This document shows positions 1-8,464 of a DNA stretch of 41,370 nt, in pieces. The stretch spans positions 1 through 41,370 of the forward strand of contig CAIRTK010000038.1 of assembly GCA_903881475.1 (NCBI GenBank). The letters run 5' to 3'. Positions within the stretch are counted from its first letter, which is position 1, and every line of letters starts with the position of its first letter. A program made the translations under genes and the position numbers. The stretch is from an uncultured Opitutia bacterium. Its GTDB lineage: Bacteria; Verrucomicrobiota; Verrucomicrobiia; Opitutales; Opitutaceae. The notes beneath the pieces were generated by a model that worked only from the letters and a program-made list of their open reading frames with translations, made no database searches and was not told the DNA's origin.

Positions 1-53
1 AGCCGGGCCTTCCCTCCGCCAGGGATGGACAACCAGCGTCAGGAGTATCAACA

Positions 54-188
54 TCAATTAACCATCCAGACCGACTCTGAAGGTGGCTCGAAAAGGTGGA
101 TCCGTTCAATGGACTCCCGCGGGCCATATTCGTCATCCACCACCAAAACAAGGGGCTTTTCACCCAGGGCAGAAGAGGTGGTTAGCAT
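54..188 (-). pseudogene. 5' remnant of a response regulator (receiver domain N-terminus)
   Basis: A 44-codon reading frame starts at ATG 188. Its residues 11-27 (KPLVLVVDDEYGPRESI) are the hallmark first strand of a CheY-like receiver domain: a hydrophobic beta-1 strand, the acidic pair DD, and the GPRE turn common in NtrC-type regulators. After this the sequence stops resembling a receiver and ends at a stop after about 17 unrelated residues. A receiver domain needs about 120 residues and must contain the phospho-acceptor Asp, which is absent. It lies divergent to rmuC. Most likely this is a broken gene whose remainder was deleted or lies elsewhere. A chance match in a short frame is possible but unlikely given the motif quality. 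Confidence 0.5.
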
Positions 189-333
189 ACGGCGGTCAGC
201 AGCGCGGGGTTCGCCATTTGCCGGGGTAAATAACTCACGTGGAGCATGACGCGTGTTTGCAGAGCGGGCCAACTTGTGTCAAGGAACGCGTCCGGCATTG
301 ATTTGCAGACGTCGGCCCCAAACTATCCTTTAC

Positions 334-1617
334 GTGGTTTTTACACTCATCGCCCTCTTCGCCGCTGTCCTTGCCGGTGCCTTCGTCTGGCTCATCCTGA
401 GCGGCCGACAGGCCGCGGTGACCGAGCGCCTGCGCGCCGGCGAAGCCGAAAACGCCCGCCTCGCCGCCGAGGTGCAGTCCCTCCGTGCGGATGCCGCCCG
501 GCTCTCGACGCTGAACACCCAGCTCAACACGCAATTGACGGCGGAGCGCGACGCCCAGGTCCGCCTCTCGCACGAGTTCAAGGCCCTTTCCGCCGACGCC
601 CTCAGCCGCAACAACACATCCTTCCTCGAACTCGCCCGCGAGTCCTTCGCCAAGCTCCAGCAGCAATCCACCGGCGACCTCGACAAGCGCCAGCAGGCCA
701 TCGATGCGCTGGTCAAGCCACTGAAGGAGTCCCTTCAGCAGGTCGACACCAAGATCGCGGCCCTCGAAAACGCCCGCAAGGAGGCCTACGGCTCCCTGAC
801 CGAGCAGCTTCGGTCGCTCAATACCGCGCAGGTTCAGCTCCAGGGCGAAGCGGCCAAACTCTCGACCGCCCTGCGTTCCACCACCACGGCCGGTACCTGG
901 GGGGAACTGCAGCTGCGGCGGGTGGTGGAGATGTCCGGCATGGCCGGCTATTGTGATTTCACCGAGCAGGAGTCCGCGGGCGGCCTGCGCGCCGACCTCG
1001 TGGTCCGCCTGCCCGGCGGACAGCAGATCGTGATCGACGCCAAGGCTCCGCTCGACGCCTACCGCGAGGCCGCCAACGCCCCCGACGAAGCCACCCGCGC
1101 AGCCAAGCTGGGCGAGCATGCCGCAAAGGTCCGCGGCCACATCGACGCCCTCGGCGCGAAAAACTACTGGGAGCAATTCCAGCCTTCGCCCGAGTTCGTC
1201 GTGCTGTTCCTGCCGGGCGACCAGTTTCTGTCCGGCGCACTGCAATCCGACCCGACCTTGATCGACCGCGCCATCGCCCGCAAAATCCTGCTCACTACCC
1301 CCGCCTCCCTCATCGCCCTGCTCAAGGCGGCTGCCTACGGCTGGAGGCAGGAGGCCGTGTCGAAGAACGCCGAGGTCATCGCCTCGCTCGGCCGTGAGCT
1401 GCACGACCGTGTCTCCACGTTCGCCGAGCATCTCGAGAACGTCGGTTCCGGTCTCAAGACGACGCTCGCCCATTACAACCGGGCCGTCGGCTCGTACGAG
1501 GGCGCCCTGCTCCCCGGCGCGCGCAAGCTCGCCGATCTCGGCGCCAAGGGCGCCAAGGAACTGCCCGAGCCTGCTCCGATCGAGATTGCCCCGCGCGAGA
1601 TCACCAAGCGCAGCTGA
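334..1617 (+). CDS. rmuC: DNA recombination protein RmuC
   Basis: RmuC-family protein, a predicted membrane-anchored nuclease-like factor that limits recombination between inverted repeats. I place the start at GTG 334 because the transmembrane segment (VFTLIALFAAVLAGAFVWLI) then sits at the extreme N-terminus as in the family. The frame stays open back to a GTG at 253. Next come a long Ala/Glu/Arg-rich coiled coil (about residues 25-180) and the conserved RmuC domain, with GTWGELQLRRVVEMSGM near residue 187 and the nuclease-like core VIDAKAPLDAY near 233. The length of 427 aa fits the family. The TIGR03067 gene begins 13 bp downstream, so co-transcription is likely. The family call is secure; the start is not. 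Confidence 0.9.
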   Translation: MVFTLIALFAAVLAGAFVWLILSGRQAAVTERLRAGEAENARLAAEVQSLRADAARLSTLNTQLNTQLTAERDAQVRLSHEFKALSADALSRNNTSFLELARESFAKLQQQSTGDLDKRQQAIDALVKPLKESLQQVDTKIAALENARKEAYGSLTEQLRSLNTAQVQLQGEAAKLSTALRSTTTAGTWGELQLRRVVEMSGMAGYCDFTEQESAGGLRADLVVRLPGGQQIVIDAKAPLDAYREAANAPDEATRAAKLGEHAAKVRGHIDALGAKNYWEQFQPSPEFVVLFLPGDQFLSGALQSDPTLIDRAIARKILLTTPASLIALLKAAAYGWRQEAVSKNAEVIASLGRELHDRVSTFAEHLENVGSGLKTTLAHYNRAVGSYEGALLPGARKLADLGAKGAKELPEPAPIEIAPREITKRS

Positions 1618-1629
1618 CGGCGCAATTCC

Positions 1630-1992
1630 ATGGATCATCCCGCCAAACTCGACGGCATCTGGCAGATCGTGAAGGCCGAGCTGGCGGGAGAGGATATGCC
1701 CGCGTTTGTCGCGGAGAAAATCGAGGTCGAGCTCTCCGGCGGATCCTACACCGTTCGTTTCGCCGGCGAAGTGTCGGATCGCGGCACGGTCATGTTGGGC
1801 ACCAGCGGCGAGCACCAGACGATGCACCTCACCGGGGTCGAGGGCGCCAATGCCGGACGGACCATCCCGGCGATCTACCGGCACGTTGGCGACCGGCTGC
1901 GTGTGTGCTACGGGCTGGATGGGACCGCCCCCAGCGCCTTTGCCACTGGCACAGGTCAAAAGCTCTACCTCGCCACCTACCGCCGGAAGTAG
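1630..1992 (+). CDS. TIGR03067 domain protein
   Basis: Small soluble protein of 120 aa. It opens with LDGIWQIVKAEL and closes with LYLATYRRK, the pattern of the TIGR03067 domain: a lipocalin-like small beta-barrel unit common in Planctomycetes and Verrucomicrobia, with no known biochemical function. No signal peptide or membrane segment is visible. It starts 13 bp after rmuC and is probably in its transcript. The central part alternates charged and hydrophobic residues as expected for beta strands. The family assignment rests on the N-terminal (DGxW) and C-terminal (Y-RR) signature, and no function can be inferred. Confidence 0.7.
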   Translation: MDHPAKLDGIWQIVKAELAGEDMPAFVAEKIEVELSGGSYTVRFAGEVSDRGTVMLGTSGEHQTMHLTGVEGANAGRTIPAIYRHVGDRLRVCYGLDGTAPSAFATGTGQKLYLATYRRK

Positions 1993-2003
1993 GGCGCCGT
2001 CTC

Positions 2004-2112
2004 TGGCCCGCCTTTCGAGGCGGAACGGGTTGCCCTCAACCCGCTAAGCATCGCCGGCTGGATTTAATCCGTACACGGAGCCAAACAATGCGTTGAGGGC
2101 AACGCGTTCCAC
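2004..2112. repeat. Palindromic intergenic repeat, GGAACGSGTTGCCCTCAAC family
   Basis: Two arms of about 25 bp (2018-2044 and 2088-2112) are imperfect reverse complements sharing GGAACGSGTTGCCCTCAAC. The left side also holds a small hairpin CGCCT-ttcg-AGGCG (2009-2022). A second, rearranged copy of the same arm and of its preceding GGCCCGCCTTTC lies at 28767-28834. It sits just after the TIGR03067 gene and may act as an mRNA 3' structure. It looks like a REP/MITE-type dispersed repeat; copy number in the genome is unknown. Confidence 0.65.
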
Positions 2113-2277
2113 CTTTCAGTCAGGATCATCGAAGTCCGCTTGTTCCGCCAGTTGGATGGCGGCGAATCCTCCGGATGAGCCGGGTCGCGCGGCTCGTCGA
2201 GAGCGACGCGCCCTGCCTCTGAGCCAATGCCGCTCCGGCGTTGCCAATACCCCCTTCCCGTCCGAACCTCAGTCGCC

Positions 2278-3087
2278 ATGCATGTCAGCGGCCTGTTTCT
2301 CTATCCCGTAAAATCGCTGCGCGGCCTGGCGGTGACTTCCGCCGAAATCGACGCCCTCGGTTTCGTCGGAGACCGGCGCTTCATGGTGGTGGATGAGCAG
2401 GGCCAGTTCCTTACCCAGCGCACCCTGCCCCGCATGGCGCTGATCGAAACCGCGCTCAGCGCGCGGGAACTGATCCTCCACACCGACCAAGGCGGCTCCT
2501 GTGCGGTGCCGCTGCAGGCCACAGCGCCCACCCGAATCATCCCGGTCCGCGTCTGGAAAAGCGAAGGCCTGCTCGCCGAGGATTGCGGTGCGGAAGTCGC
2601 CGCCTGGCTCTCCGATTTTCTCCGCGGGCCCTCCCGCCTCGTCCGGATCGGCACGCAGTTCACGCGGCCGATCCTGAAACCCGGCAACGCACAGCCCGGC
2701 GACATCGTGAATTTCGCCGACGGCTATCCCTTTCTCGTGATCAGCGAGGCCTCGCTCGCGGACCTTAATGCCCGCCTCACCGCCCCGCTGCCCATGAATC
2801 GTTTCCGCCCGAGCTTCATGGTGGCCGGCTGCGAGGCCTTCGCCGAAGACACCTGGACTCGTTTTCAGGCCGGCGGCATCACCTTCCGCACCGCCGGCCC
2901 GTGCGCCCGCTGCGTGGTCACCACTACCGACCAGCTCACCGCCGAGCGCGGCAAGGAGCCGCTGCGCACCCTCGCCACCTACCGCCGCGACCCCGAGGAC
3001 CCGACCGACGTCAATTTCGGCCAGAACCTGATCCACGAAACCAAGTCCGGTACCCTCCGCCTCGGCGACCGGATCGTTCTGATTTAA
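2278..3087 (+). CDS. MOSC domain-containing protein (YcbX-like)
   Basis: MOSC-family protein of 269 aa, related to molybdenum-cofactor sulfurase C-terminal domains and to bacterial YcbX/mARC-type proteins that use Moco to reduce N-hydroxylated compounds. Start ATG 2278 gives MHVSGLFLYPVKSLRG, the canonical beginning of the MOSC N-terminal beta-barrel. The conserved FLTQRTLPRMALI segment follows at about residues 43-55. The MOSC core ends with GPCARCVVTTTDQ (about 206-218), where the second Cys is the family's predicted Moco ligand, then FGQN near the end. No YcbX-type ferredoxin domain is fused, so an electron-transfer partner would have to be separate. The frame remains open upstream to 2227 but has no family similarity there. 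Confidence 0.88.
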   Translation: MHVSGLFLYPVKSLRGLAVTSAEIDALGFVGDRRFMVVDEQGQFLTQRTLPRMALIETALSARELILHTDQGGSCAVPLQATAPTRIIPVRVWKSEGLLAEDCGAEVAAWLSDFLRGPSRLVRIGTQFTRPILKPGNAQPGDIVNFADGYPFLVISEASLADLNARLTAPLPMNRFRPSFMVAGCEAFAEDTWTRFQAGGITFRTAGPCARCVVTTTDQLTAERGKEPLRTLATYRRDPEDPTDVNFGQNLIHETKSGTLRLGDRIVLI

Positions 3088-3129
3088 ATGAATGCATGCT
3101 GCATGTAACCACTGCAACCCGACAAACCC

Positions 3130-3762
3130 ATGATCAAGCACCTCAGAATCCCTCTGTTGGCCAGCATCAGCTTCGCCGCGTTCCTGATCGGCCATGCCCA
3201 AACCTCATCCGCGACCGTTGAGGGCACAACGGGCGGTCACTCCTTCCTGCATGTGATGCAGTTTGCCAACGCACTGGGTCTCACCCCTGCCCAGCAGGCC
3301 CAATTCCGGGCCATCCGCACCCAAGAGGAAATTGCGCTCAGGGCGATCCGATCGGACACCGATCCCGATTCCGCGCAACGCCGCAACGAAGCGGAGGCTA
3401 CATATCAGCACTATGACGCCCAACGGGAGGCACTGCTGACTCCGGAACAGCGGGCGACGCTTTGGCGGTACTTTGAGCACGCTCAGACTGAGCAGGTCAC
3501 CAAAACCCAAATAAAATACTCCTTGTCGTGGCTCGCACATGAGCTGGGGCTGAGTCCCGGACAAATTGACGCGTTTCGGACCCAGCGTGAACAGGAAGAG
3601 GTCGCGCTTCGGGCCATCCATGACAATCCTGCCCTCACCTATCAGGAGAAGTATGGGGAGGTCGAAGCCATCCGCATTCAATCCATCGCCCAAAGGGAAC
3701 AATTATTGACCCCCGAGCAGCTCGCCAAATTCCAACGCATGCACGCGGCCGGTAAAATATAG
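3130..3762 (+). CDS. Secreted protein with two Spy-like (LTxxQ) repeats
   Basis: A 210-aa exported protein of unknown function. Residues 1-23 form a signal peptide (Lys/Arg start, hydrophobic core, cleavage around GHA-Q). The mature part is two tandem copies of one helical unit (about 40-118 and 130-207). Each copy opens with LGLTPAQ or LGLSPGQ, continues with QEEIALRAI or QEEVALRAI, and ends with QREALLTPEQ or QREQLLTPEQ. The LTPxQ motif and helical, charged composition recall the periplasmic Spy/CpxP chaperone family, but with an internal duplication. It is less GC-rich than its neighbours. Upstream is the small palindromic sequence ATGCATGCTGCAT. A chaperone role is inference only. Confidence 0.72.
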   Translation: MIKHLRIPLLASISFAAFLIGHAQTSSATVEGTTGGHSFLHVMQFANALGLTPAQQAQFRAIRTQEEIALRAIRSDTDPDSAQRRNEAEATYQHYDAQREALLTPEQRATLWRYFEHAQTEQVTKTQIKYSLSWLAHELGLSPGQIDAFRTQREQEEVALRAIHDNPALTYQEKYGEVEAIRIQSIAQREQLLTPEQLAKFQRMHAAGKI

Positions 3763-3875
3763 GCACTTGGATCAGGTCTAAGATACTGGCGAGTCACTCG
3801 CTCCCCACCCGTCCGCGCGGCGGCTTGGTGCCGGCCCGGTGCTCCCCGGACTCGATCAGCCGGTTAGGAGCCCGC

Positions 3876-4286
3876 TCATGCCAACTCCGCTTGCACGCGC
3901 TTCCTCATGTCGGTGTAGGCCGCATCGATGAGCTTCATCAAAGCCATGGCATCGATGTCATCTCCGGGCCTGAGCTTCACGTGACGCATGAACTTTCCTG
4001 TGCCTTCCAACAGGCCCTTCGGATCGGCAATCTCGGCACCTCGAAAAAATCCGACATTCACGTGGGCTTTGAAGGCGTTAACGTATCCGAAACCCGCGTC
4101 AGCGATGCACGCCGTGGGATGGCCGTCATGCAGTAGTTCCCGCACATCGTCGCCGCGCCCACGCATGACTTCAAACCAATGCCGGGCGATACCACCCAGT
4201 TCGCGCGGCTGCCTCTTCATCCAGGCCTCGATGGCCGGATCCCGCTGAACCGAACCGGTGAACCGCAAGAGCTGGGTTGTTTTCAT
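3876..4286 (-). CDS. DUF1801 family protein (YdhG-like)
   Basis: A 136-aa cytosolic protein. The pattern FxxxRGRGDDVRELLHDGHPTACI, followed by FGYVNAFKAHVNVGFFRGAEI and LLEGTGKFMRHVKL, is the DUF1801/YdhG fold seen in many small stand-alone proteins of unknown function. It starts at ATG 4286. It lies downstream of, and on the same strand as, the broken release-factor-like gene. The region between it and the Spy-like gene (3763-3875) holds nothing I recognise. Confidence 0.75.
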   Translation of the reverse strand: MKTTQLLRFTGSVQRDPAIEAWMKRQPRELGGIARHWFEVMRGRGDDVRELLHDGHPTACIADAGFGYVNAFKAHVNVGFFRGAEIADPKGLLEGTGKFMRHVKLRPGDDIDAMALMKLIDAAYTDMRKRVQAELA

Positions 4287-4397
4287 CTTCGATTCTTAGT
4301 CTAGCGTTTCAATGAATCGCCCTCGGCGCGGGCTCTGGAGGTGAGTTGGTTTTCCTTATTAACCGACGCGCGAAGCAAGACTGCCTCTTGCCGAAAC

Positions 4398-4686
4398 TCA
4401 ATCCATCCCCACCCGCCCGCGTTGCGATTTGACGCCCGCCCGGCGTTTTTTCGACTCGATCATCCGGACTTTCTGCCCGCGGCTTTTCTGGCGGTGACGG
4501 CGGCGGTTCCTTTCGCGTTCATCTGCCCGCGCCGCTTCGACCGCGCGCTGATGCGCCTCCAGCTTCGCGCACAACTCGGCCCAGGCAATTTCGCGATTCG
4601 CGGCCTGTGACCGCTCCCGCTGGCAACGCACCTCGATCCCCGTCGGCCGGTGTCGCAGCCAGACCGTGGACGAGGTCTTGTTGATT
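4398..4686 (-). pseudogene. C-terminal part of a split RF-1-domain (release-factor-like) gene
   Basis: Reading leftwards from 4686, the frame encodes INKTSSTVWLRHRPTGIEVR and on to a Lys/Arg-rich tail, stopping at TGA 4400-4398. This is the second part of an RF-1 domain protein (stand-alone GGQ-type peptidyl-tRNA hydrolase/ribosome rescue family, as in ArfB or mtRF-R). The GGQ motif itself and everything before it are missing, and upstream sequence is unrelated. The missing half, ending in GSGPGGQKI, is found at 8903-9006 on the same strand. Placing the halves together restores GGQKINKTSS, the family consensus. A GTG at 4631 could start a 77-aa product, but it would lack the catalytic loop. 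Confidence 0.85.
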
Positions 4687-4981
4687 AACGGAGCTCCCGC
4701 GGCCTAAGACACCGGTCTACGCGGAATTCGCGGTTGGCTTTTCCCAATCCTTGGATTTTGCAACAGCCCGAAATCGAGTTCTGCGCCTCGTGTGTGATCT
4801 TAGGAGGACGACGTCACAGCAATGACGTTGCGCGCGGTCGGTCGCCGGACGGATACAGCAGGGCTTGGGGACGGCGACGAAGGCGCCCTCGTTCGTTGTC
4901 TCATTTTGTGAAAGGCGTCTTTCGGTGTTCATCTCCCCGACGAGCGATTGCGAACGGTCGACAGGTCCCCGTGCGAATACT

Positions 4982-6145
4982 TTACGGCGACGTTGGAGCG
5001 GATGACGGCAAAGCGTCATCGAAAAATGACCGAAGGTTGCCTGCAGTTAGCGCGATCTGCCTCGGGCCGTCGATCTCTACCATTCCTAAGCGCCGCAGAA
5101 CACCGATGACGAGGTGGCTTTTCAGCCGCGCACCGTCGTCGCTGAAAAAAAAGTGGTTCGCACCCGGAATCGTTACGAGCTTCCTCGTCGCCGCAGGAAG
5201 CCGGCCATACACCGCCTGGATATCGTGCATGATGGCGGTCGATTGGGGATCATCTTCCCGGTGGTGATCGCCGAGCAGGAACATGAACGGTCGACTGATC
5301 GCGGCATTTGCTGTGCTGCCAAACATTCCGCCGTCGATGTCTACACCGGCACGACAGCGCGGATCATTCACGCAGAACTGCGCGGCAGCGGTGCCACCGA
5401 ACGAGTGACCGAAGACGCCCACCCGGCCGAGATCGAGCCGTCCGGTGAAGAGGCCTGTCGGGTCCGAAACGTTCAGGCGCGTTAGATGATCGGTGGCGCG
5501 GCTCAGGTCGCGAGTCCAAGCGTCGATCAGTCGTTGAATGGTGGCATCGTCGTGGCGTTCAGCCGCTAATTCCGGATCGTTTTCAGGGGGGCGAGTCGCA
5601 ACAGCCCCGTTCGCCATCACGACGGTTTTCGTGCGGTAGGGAATATCGAATCCGACGACGACGTAACCGTAACTCGCGAGATTTTCGGCTAGCGTCGTAT
5701 AATTCCATATGGGCGCCGAGGCGCCGCCACGCATCAACAACACCGGAAATGATCGGGGCGTGGGAGCCAGCGGGGCTCCGTCGACGCTGTGCACCCGGAC
5801 TTTGGAGACGTCCCGGGTAACCAGGTTGATTAACCACCCCTGATTGCGCATGACCGCGGCAGACAACTCGGTTGGCAGAAAGAGGCTCGTTTTTCCTGGT
5901 TCGGAATGACCGGTAGCTGGATACCATATCCAAGCGATTAGTTGCTGCTCATTCGGGGCCGGCGGTGGTTCTGACCAAACGAGGTGAACCCGCCCGACGG
6001 CATAAGGTCCCGGCGGCGGAGGAAGGACAGTTTCGAAACGGTGCTCGATCCACAAAGCGGCGATCAACACCGTGACGCCCGCTGCGAACAGCGCGATTAC
6101 ACGAGTTATAATGGCAAGCCACCGTCGCCGTTTCCAGAAAACCAT
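4982..6145 (-). CDS. Membrane-anchored alpha/beta hydrolase (PAF-acetylhydrolase/dienelactone-hydrolase-like)
   Basis: Predicted serine hydrolase of about 387 aa. I prefer start ATG 6145 (MVFWKRRRW), because this puts a basic stretch directly before one transmembrane helix (WLAIITRVIALFAAGVTVLI). The frame is open to an ATG at 6289. The catalytic domain has the strand VGFDIPYR, the nucleophile elbow GHSFGG (Ser), VDIDGGMFG after it, a plausible acid in FLLGDHHREDD, and the catalytic His in GANHFFFSDD. This order matches the PAF-acetylhydrolase isoform-II/dienelactone hydrolase superfamily. The enzyme probably faces the periplasm. Its substrate is unknown. It lies within the inserted islet, on the same strand as the SDR gene. 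Confidence 0.8.
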   Translation of the reverse strand: MVFWKRRRWLAIITRVIALFAAGVTVLIAALWIEHRFETVLPPPPGPYAVGRVHLVWSEPPPAPNEQQLIAWIWYPATGHSEPGKTSLFLPTELSAAVMRNQGWLINLVTRDVSKVRVHSVDGAPLAPTPRSFPVLLMRGGASAPIWNYTTLAENLASYGYVVVGFDIPYRTKTVVMANGAVATRPPENDPELAAERHDDATIQRLIDAWTRDLSRATDHLTRLNVSDPTGLFTGRLDLGRVGVFGHSFGGTAAAQFCVNDPRCRAGVDIDGGMFGSTANAAISRPFMFLLGDHHREDDPQSTAIMHDIQAVYGRLPAATRKLVTIPGANHFFFSDDGARLKSHLVIGVLRRLGMVEIDGPRQIALTAGNLRSFFDDALPSSAPTSP

Positions 6146-6483
6146 CCAATCAGTGTGCCACCTGATTGTGAAGCCGTGATGAAGCGGTGGTGAAGTCACG
6201 ATGAAATCTGCGTGACGGAAGTCGGAAGGGTCAACTTCACTATTATGCTCGGTGGCGGCATCAGAACCGTCACGCTTTTGCCCCGTCAAGGAGGCACCCC
6301 GACGGACGCATACGTTTCAACCACTGAGCAGGAGACGGATTCATAAGAACACCACGTGCTGGAGCATTGCCGGGTTCGCGGCTGGATGGATCCTCTGATA
6401 ATCCGAGATTCAGCGTCCGGTGTCAGCACGAGCCGACCCGGGCTCGAAACCATTCCGACGCACGTGCGGGCCGGTCGGGTCCT

Positions 6484-7437
6484 TCAGGTTGTAGACAAGC
6501 CCACGCCAGAGACCTTGACGACGGCCTTCCAAGCGGCTTCCTGGTTTACTCGGTCGTGTAGGTGTGGGTGGCGCTGCGCCTCAATTGGGCCTGAGAACTT
6601 CCCTTGAGCCGAGGCGAAGAATTGCCCTGAGACGTCGGTTCCGAACTCCGACGCCTGGAGGTAGCGACGGGCGGCGGTCTCAGGCGTCTGATTCATGCCG
6701 GGGATGAGGTTCGCAATTGGGATAAACAGATACTTCACGGCCAGGCTAGCTTGTCTCGAAACCTTGGTAGCGGTCGCGGCACCGGGCGACACGGCGTATA
6801 CGGCCATGCCGGAGGGTAGCCGGCGGGCCAGCGCCGCGGCCCACCAAGCGATAATGAGCTTCGCGTCGGCATACGAATTGTTGGGCACGTATTTCACGTT
6901 CGGCCCGTTGCGAATCAGGGCTTCCACCGCGGCGGTTCGGTCACCCTGGTGGTATTTGGCCGCGAAGGCTGGCACGTCGGTGTAGTTGAACATGGGGACG
7001 CCCCCTCGGGCAGGCTCCGCGCCGGCGATAACAATCCGCGCGTTGGGGCTCAGCAGGTTGGCGCGAAGCAAGCCGACAGTCAGTTGATGATGGCCGATCA
7101 GCGGGGCCTGAGACGCCTCGACGCCCGCCGCAGTGAGCACGCGCGCCTTGCCAGGGACCATCCCTGCATTGAGCAGTAGAAAATCGATTGGCCGACCTCG
7201 CTTAACCAGCTCGGCGAGGGCGAAATGAACGCTGGCCGGCGTGTCCAGATCCATCTCCAGCGGCGTGAAAACCGGTGTCTTCGTCTCAGCCATGAGTTGA
7301 GCGGCCGTTTCCTTGATCCGGGCTAGGCTGCGCCCGGTGATGATGATCTCGCGCCAGCCTTCGGCGGCGAGCAAGCGGGCTGCCGCGTGACCGAGTCCGG
7401 AGGTCGTGCCGGTGACGAGCACGATTGAATGTTTCAT
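6484..7437 (-). CDS. Short-chain dehydrogenase/reductase (SDR)
   Basis: Classical SDR oxidoreductase of 317 aa. The cofactor-binding TGTTSGLG motif is at residues 10-17, followed by ITGRS (Arg suggests NADP(H) preference). DLDTPAS lies in the adenine-binding loop and LLLNAG is the NAG motif. IVIAGAEP stands at the usual Ser position, and the active-site YADAK motif is present. The canonical catalytic Ser is therefore not obvious, as in some plant protochlorophyllide-reductase-like SDRs. A good ribosome site (GGAGA) lies before ATG 7437. It is divergent from the TetR gene with 142 bp between them, so it is the likely regulated target. The substrate is unknown. Confidence 0.88.
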   Translation of the reverse strand: MKHSIVLVTGTTSGLGHAAARLLAAEGWREIIITGRSLARIKETAAQLMAETKTPVFTPLEMDLDTPASVHFALAELVKRGRPIDFLLLNAGMVPGKARVLTAAGVEASQAPLIGHHQLTVGLLRANLLSPNARIVIAGAEPARGGVPMFNYTDVPAFAAKYHQGDRTAAVEALIRNGPNVKYVPNNSYADAKLIIAWWAAALARRLPSGMAVYAVSPGAATATKVSRQASLAVKYLFIPIANLIPGMNQTPETAARRYLQASEFGTDVSGQFFASAQGKFSGPIEAQRHPHLHDRVNQEAAWKAVVKVSGVGLSTT

Positions 7438-7510
7438 GGGCGTCTCCGTGGTGAGGGGGACGTTACTGCTGTTTTTCCTTTGAACCGATCCATGTTGTCT
7501 CCTGTGTTTA

Positions 7511-7531
7511 TCTGTCTTGAAGTATTACAGA
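7511..7531. promoter_or_regulatory. Candidate TetR operator
   Basis: Short inverted repeat TCTGT-N11-ACAGA in the AT-rich gap between the divergent SDR and TetR genes. Its position suits an autoregulatory operator, but the arms are only 5 bp, so chance is possible. Confidence 0.25.
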
Positions 7532-7579
7532 CCCTAAAGTACGTTAATCAAAGCTGCAAGGCCAGGAGTTTCTTACGCA

Positions 7580-8191
7580 ATGGTAACTAATCTTTCAAAG
7601 CGCGCCAGAGGGCGTCCCAGAGCCTTTATCCCCGATGAAGCACTCGACCGTGCCGTTGAGATGTTTTGGGAGAACGGGTACGAAGGCGTCGACGTGGATC
7701 GGATCGCGCGCGCCGTGAACGTCACCAAACCCGCGCTATACCGAGCCTTCGGAGACAAGCCCACCCTGCTGCTCAAGGCGGTCGAGCGCTATGCCCTGAC
7801 GTATGGGGCTCCCAGAATGGCAGCATTTCAAGCGGAGCCTGACATCCGTAAGGCCGTGACCGCCTTTTTCGAGGCCGCTGTCAACAGCGCTACGGGCGAG
7901 GCTCGTGGCGGCTGCATGATGGTCGCTGCCGCGCTGGGACAGTCGGAGCGAGTTGATGAGATCCGTTCCTTTTTCGCGAAGAGCCTCAACGCGAGCGCCA
8001 ATGCGTTCGCGCAAAGGTTCGAGCGGGAAATGAAGGCAGGGAATCTGACGAGCACGCCCTCGGCCCGGGTGCGAGGCCATGCGTTCATCGACCTGATTCA
8101 GGGTCTGCGGCTTCGCGCCAAGGCCGGTATTGCGCGCGAACAATTGCTGCAGGACGCCCGAAGCTATGTGCCCCTGATTCTGGGCAAGTAA
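7580..8191 (+). CDS. TetR/AcrR family transcriptional regulator
   Basis: A 203-aa repressor. The N-terminal helix-turn-helix runs from RPRAFIPDEALDRAVEMF through GVDVDRIARAVNVTKPALYRAFGDK (residues about 13-58), the standard TetR DNA-binding domain. The C-terminal helices form the ligand-binding and dimer part, with GGCMMVAAAL about residues 110-120, as in the YxaF/AcrR_C-type subgroup. A ribosome site AGGAG precedes ATG 7580. It is transcribed away from the SDR gene and probably represses it and itself. The ligand is unknown. It lies in the inserted islet, whose non-coding parts are AT-richer than the rest of the window. Confidence 0.92.
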   Translation: MVTNLSKRARGRPRAFIPDEALDRAVEMFWENGYEGVDVDRIARAVNVTKPALYRAFGDKPTLLLKAVERYALTYGAPRMAAFQAEPDIRKAVTAFFEAAVNSATGEARGGCMMVAAALGQSERVDEIRSFFAKSLNASANAFAQRFEREMKAGNLTSTPSARVRGHAFIDLIQGLRLRAKAGIAREQLLQDARSYVPLILGK

Positions 8192-8464
8192 ATCGAACGC
8201 ACTTCTCGGCGGGGATGCGTCCGGACGAGTGCCAAATCGCCAACGCGCTTATCAAATGGCGCGTTTCAAATAGGACCGATTCTGCAACGATGACTCAGCG
8301 AGCCTTGATGTGCGTTAGGGTGTTCATCCCGACAAGGGGGGCGTTTTTGAAACAGAGGATTTCAGCCGCCGCGGCTTCATGAGAAAAGGGCTGTCCCTCG
8401 CTTCCCCTACTCCTATGCCAAGGCGGCAAGCCTGGCAGCAACTCCTCGCAGAAGACGGAAATCG

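Noticed and set aside
235-1959. A 574-codon open frame on the minus strand opposite rmuC
   Set aside because: It is antisense to a well-recognised gene; Gly/Ala/Leu-rich translation without any domain, the usual mirror of GC-rich coding sequence.
4717-5019. Possible 100-aa gene at the left end of the islet
   Set aside because: No motif, Arg-rich, overlaps the hydrolase end; nothing supports it as coding.
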